This document shows positions 63,834 through 64,000 of a DNA stretch of 64,000 nucleotides, piece after piece (the stretch's first letter is position 1; every line of letters starts with the position of its first letter). Below the pieces are notes generated by a model. The model had not been told where the DNA came from. It saw nothing but the letters and a program-made list of their open reading frames with translations, and ran no database searches. The position numbers and the translations under genes were made by a program. Location: contig CP136068.1 of NCBI GenBank assembly GCA_032622095.1, forward strand, positions 57,186,025-57,250,024, written 5' to 3'. This DNA is from Siphonodentalium dalli (taxonomy: Eukaryota; Mollusca; Scaphopoda; Gadilida; Siphonodentaliidae).

Positions 63834-64000
63834 TCTATACTATATATTTTGAGACTTCGTATATATATATGTGTGTGTGTGTGTGTGTGGGTACTTCATA
63901 GAATCCAAAACGCGTGTACATATTGAGCTCAAGCTTCCTATGTAAGTGTCAAATCCCACCGACACGACCGTGGTCACGATTTAGAGAAGCTCAGAGCACC
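63834..64000 (+). mobile_element. Family B Helitron (B7), cut by the window end
   Basis: It starts TCTATACTATATATTTTGAG right after CTAA of B6, followed by a TATG/TG microsatellite and the usual tcatagaatccaaaacgcgt. It continues past the window. Confidence 0.75.

Overview
The window looks like a gene-poor, transposon-rich piece of an animal genome. One large host gene runs through it on the + strand. Spliced short exons, long AT-rich introns, non-LTR retrotransposons, rolling-circle (Helitron) elements and MITEs fit a marine invertebrate, perhaps a lophotrochozoan such as a mollusc. The species cannot be fixed from the sequence alone.

Host gene. Nine short exons between 16479 and 61627 join in consistent phase into a 257-codon open frame. 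It is collinear with the N-terminus of MIOS, the WD40 subunit of the GATOR2 complex that activates mTORC1. The start codon has an in-frame stop just upstream. The last exon ends inside the propeller, so the rest of the gene lies beyond the window. About 98% of the MIOS span seen here is intron, and most of the recognisable intron content is transposable elements.

Region by region. 1-1769 is a decayed non-autonomous element, called family C here. 1899-9638 is a head-to-tail Helitron array: one family A element, then several family B elements with TC starts, terminal hairpins and CTAG ends. One B element carries a truncated pogo-like transposase and a second coding-like fragment. 9639-16462 is upstream sequence of MIOS with several foldback repeats. 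Intron 4 (21965-24110) has an L2-like LINE fragment and a family D repeat. Intron 5 (24170-34287) has a family D tandem array split by a LINE with an intact 1155-residue ORF2, then a complete family C element. Intron 6 (34433-36734) has a D remnant holding a tRNA-derived SINE. Intron 7 (36837-45433) has foldbacks and a duplicated Pro/Ser-rich segment. Intron 8 (45529-61585) has a broken L2-like LINE interrupted by family C and A elements and a TTAA-flanked MITE, then a family E element and a 2.3 kb minisatellite. Downstream of exon 9 is another A-B-B Helitron array that runs off the end.

The most unusual theme is architectural. Repeat families with different ends (A, C, D, E) share one plan: a palindromic or hairpin terminus, a CTGTC/CCGTC-like microsatellite or simple repeat, then 120-165 bp tandem monomers. 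Their monomers contain a similar short phrase around AAATTTGGTATGTG. Family B carries a related phrase without the tandem array. Family names A-H are mine and do not refer to any database.
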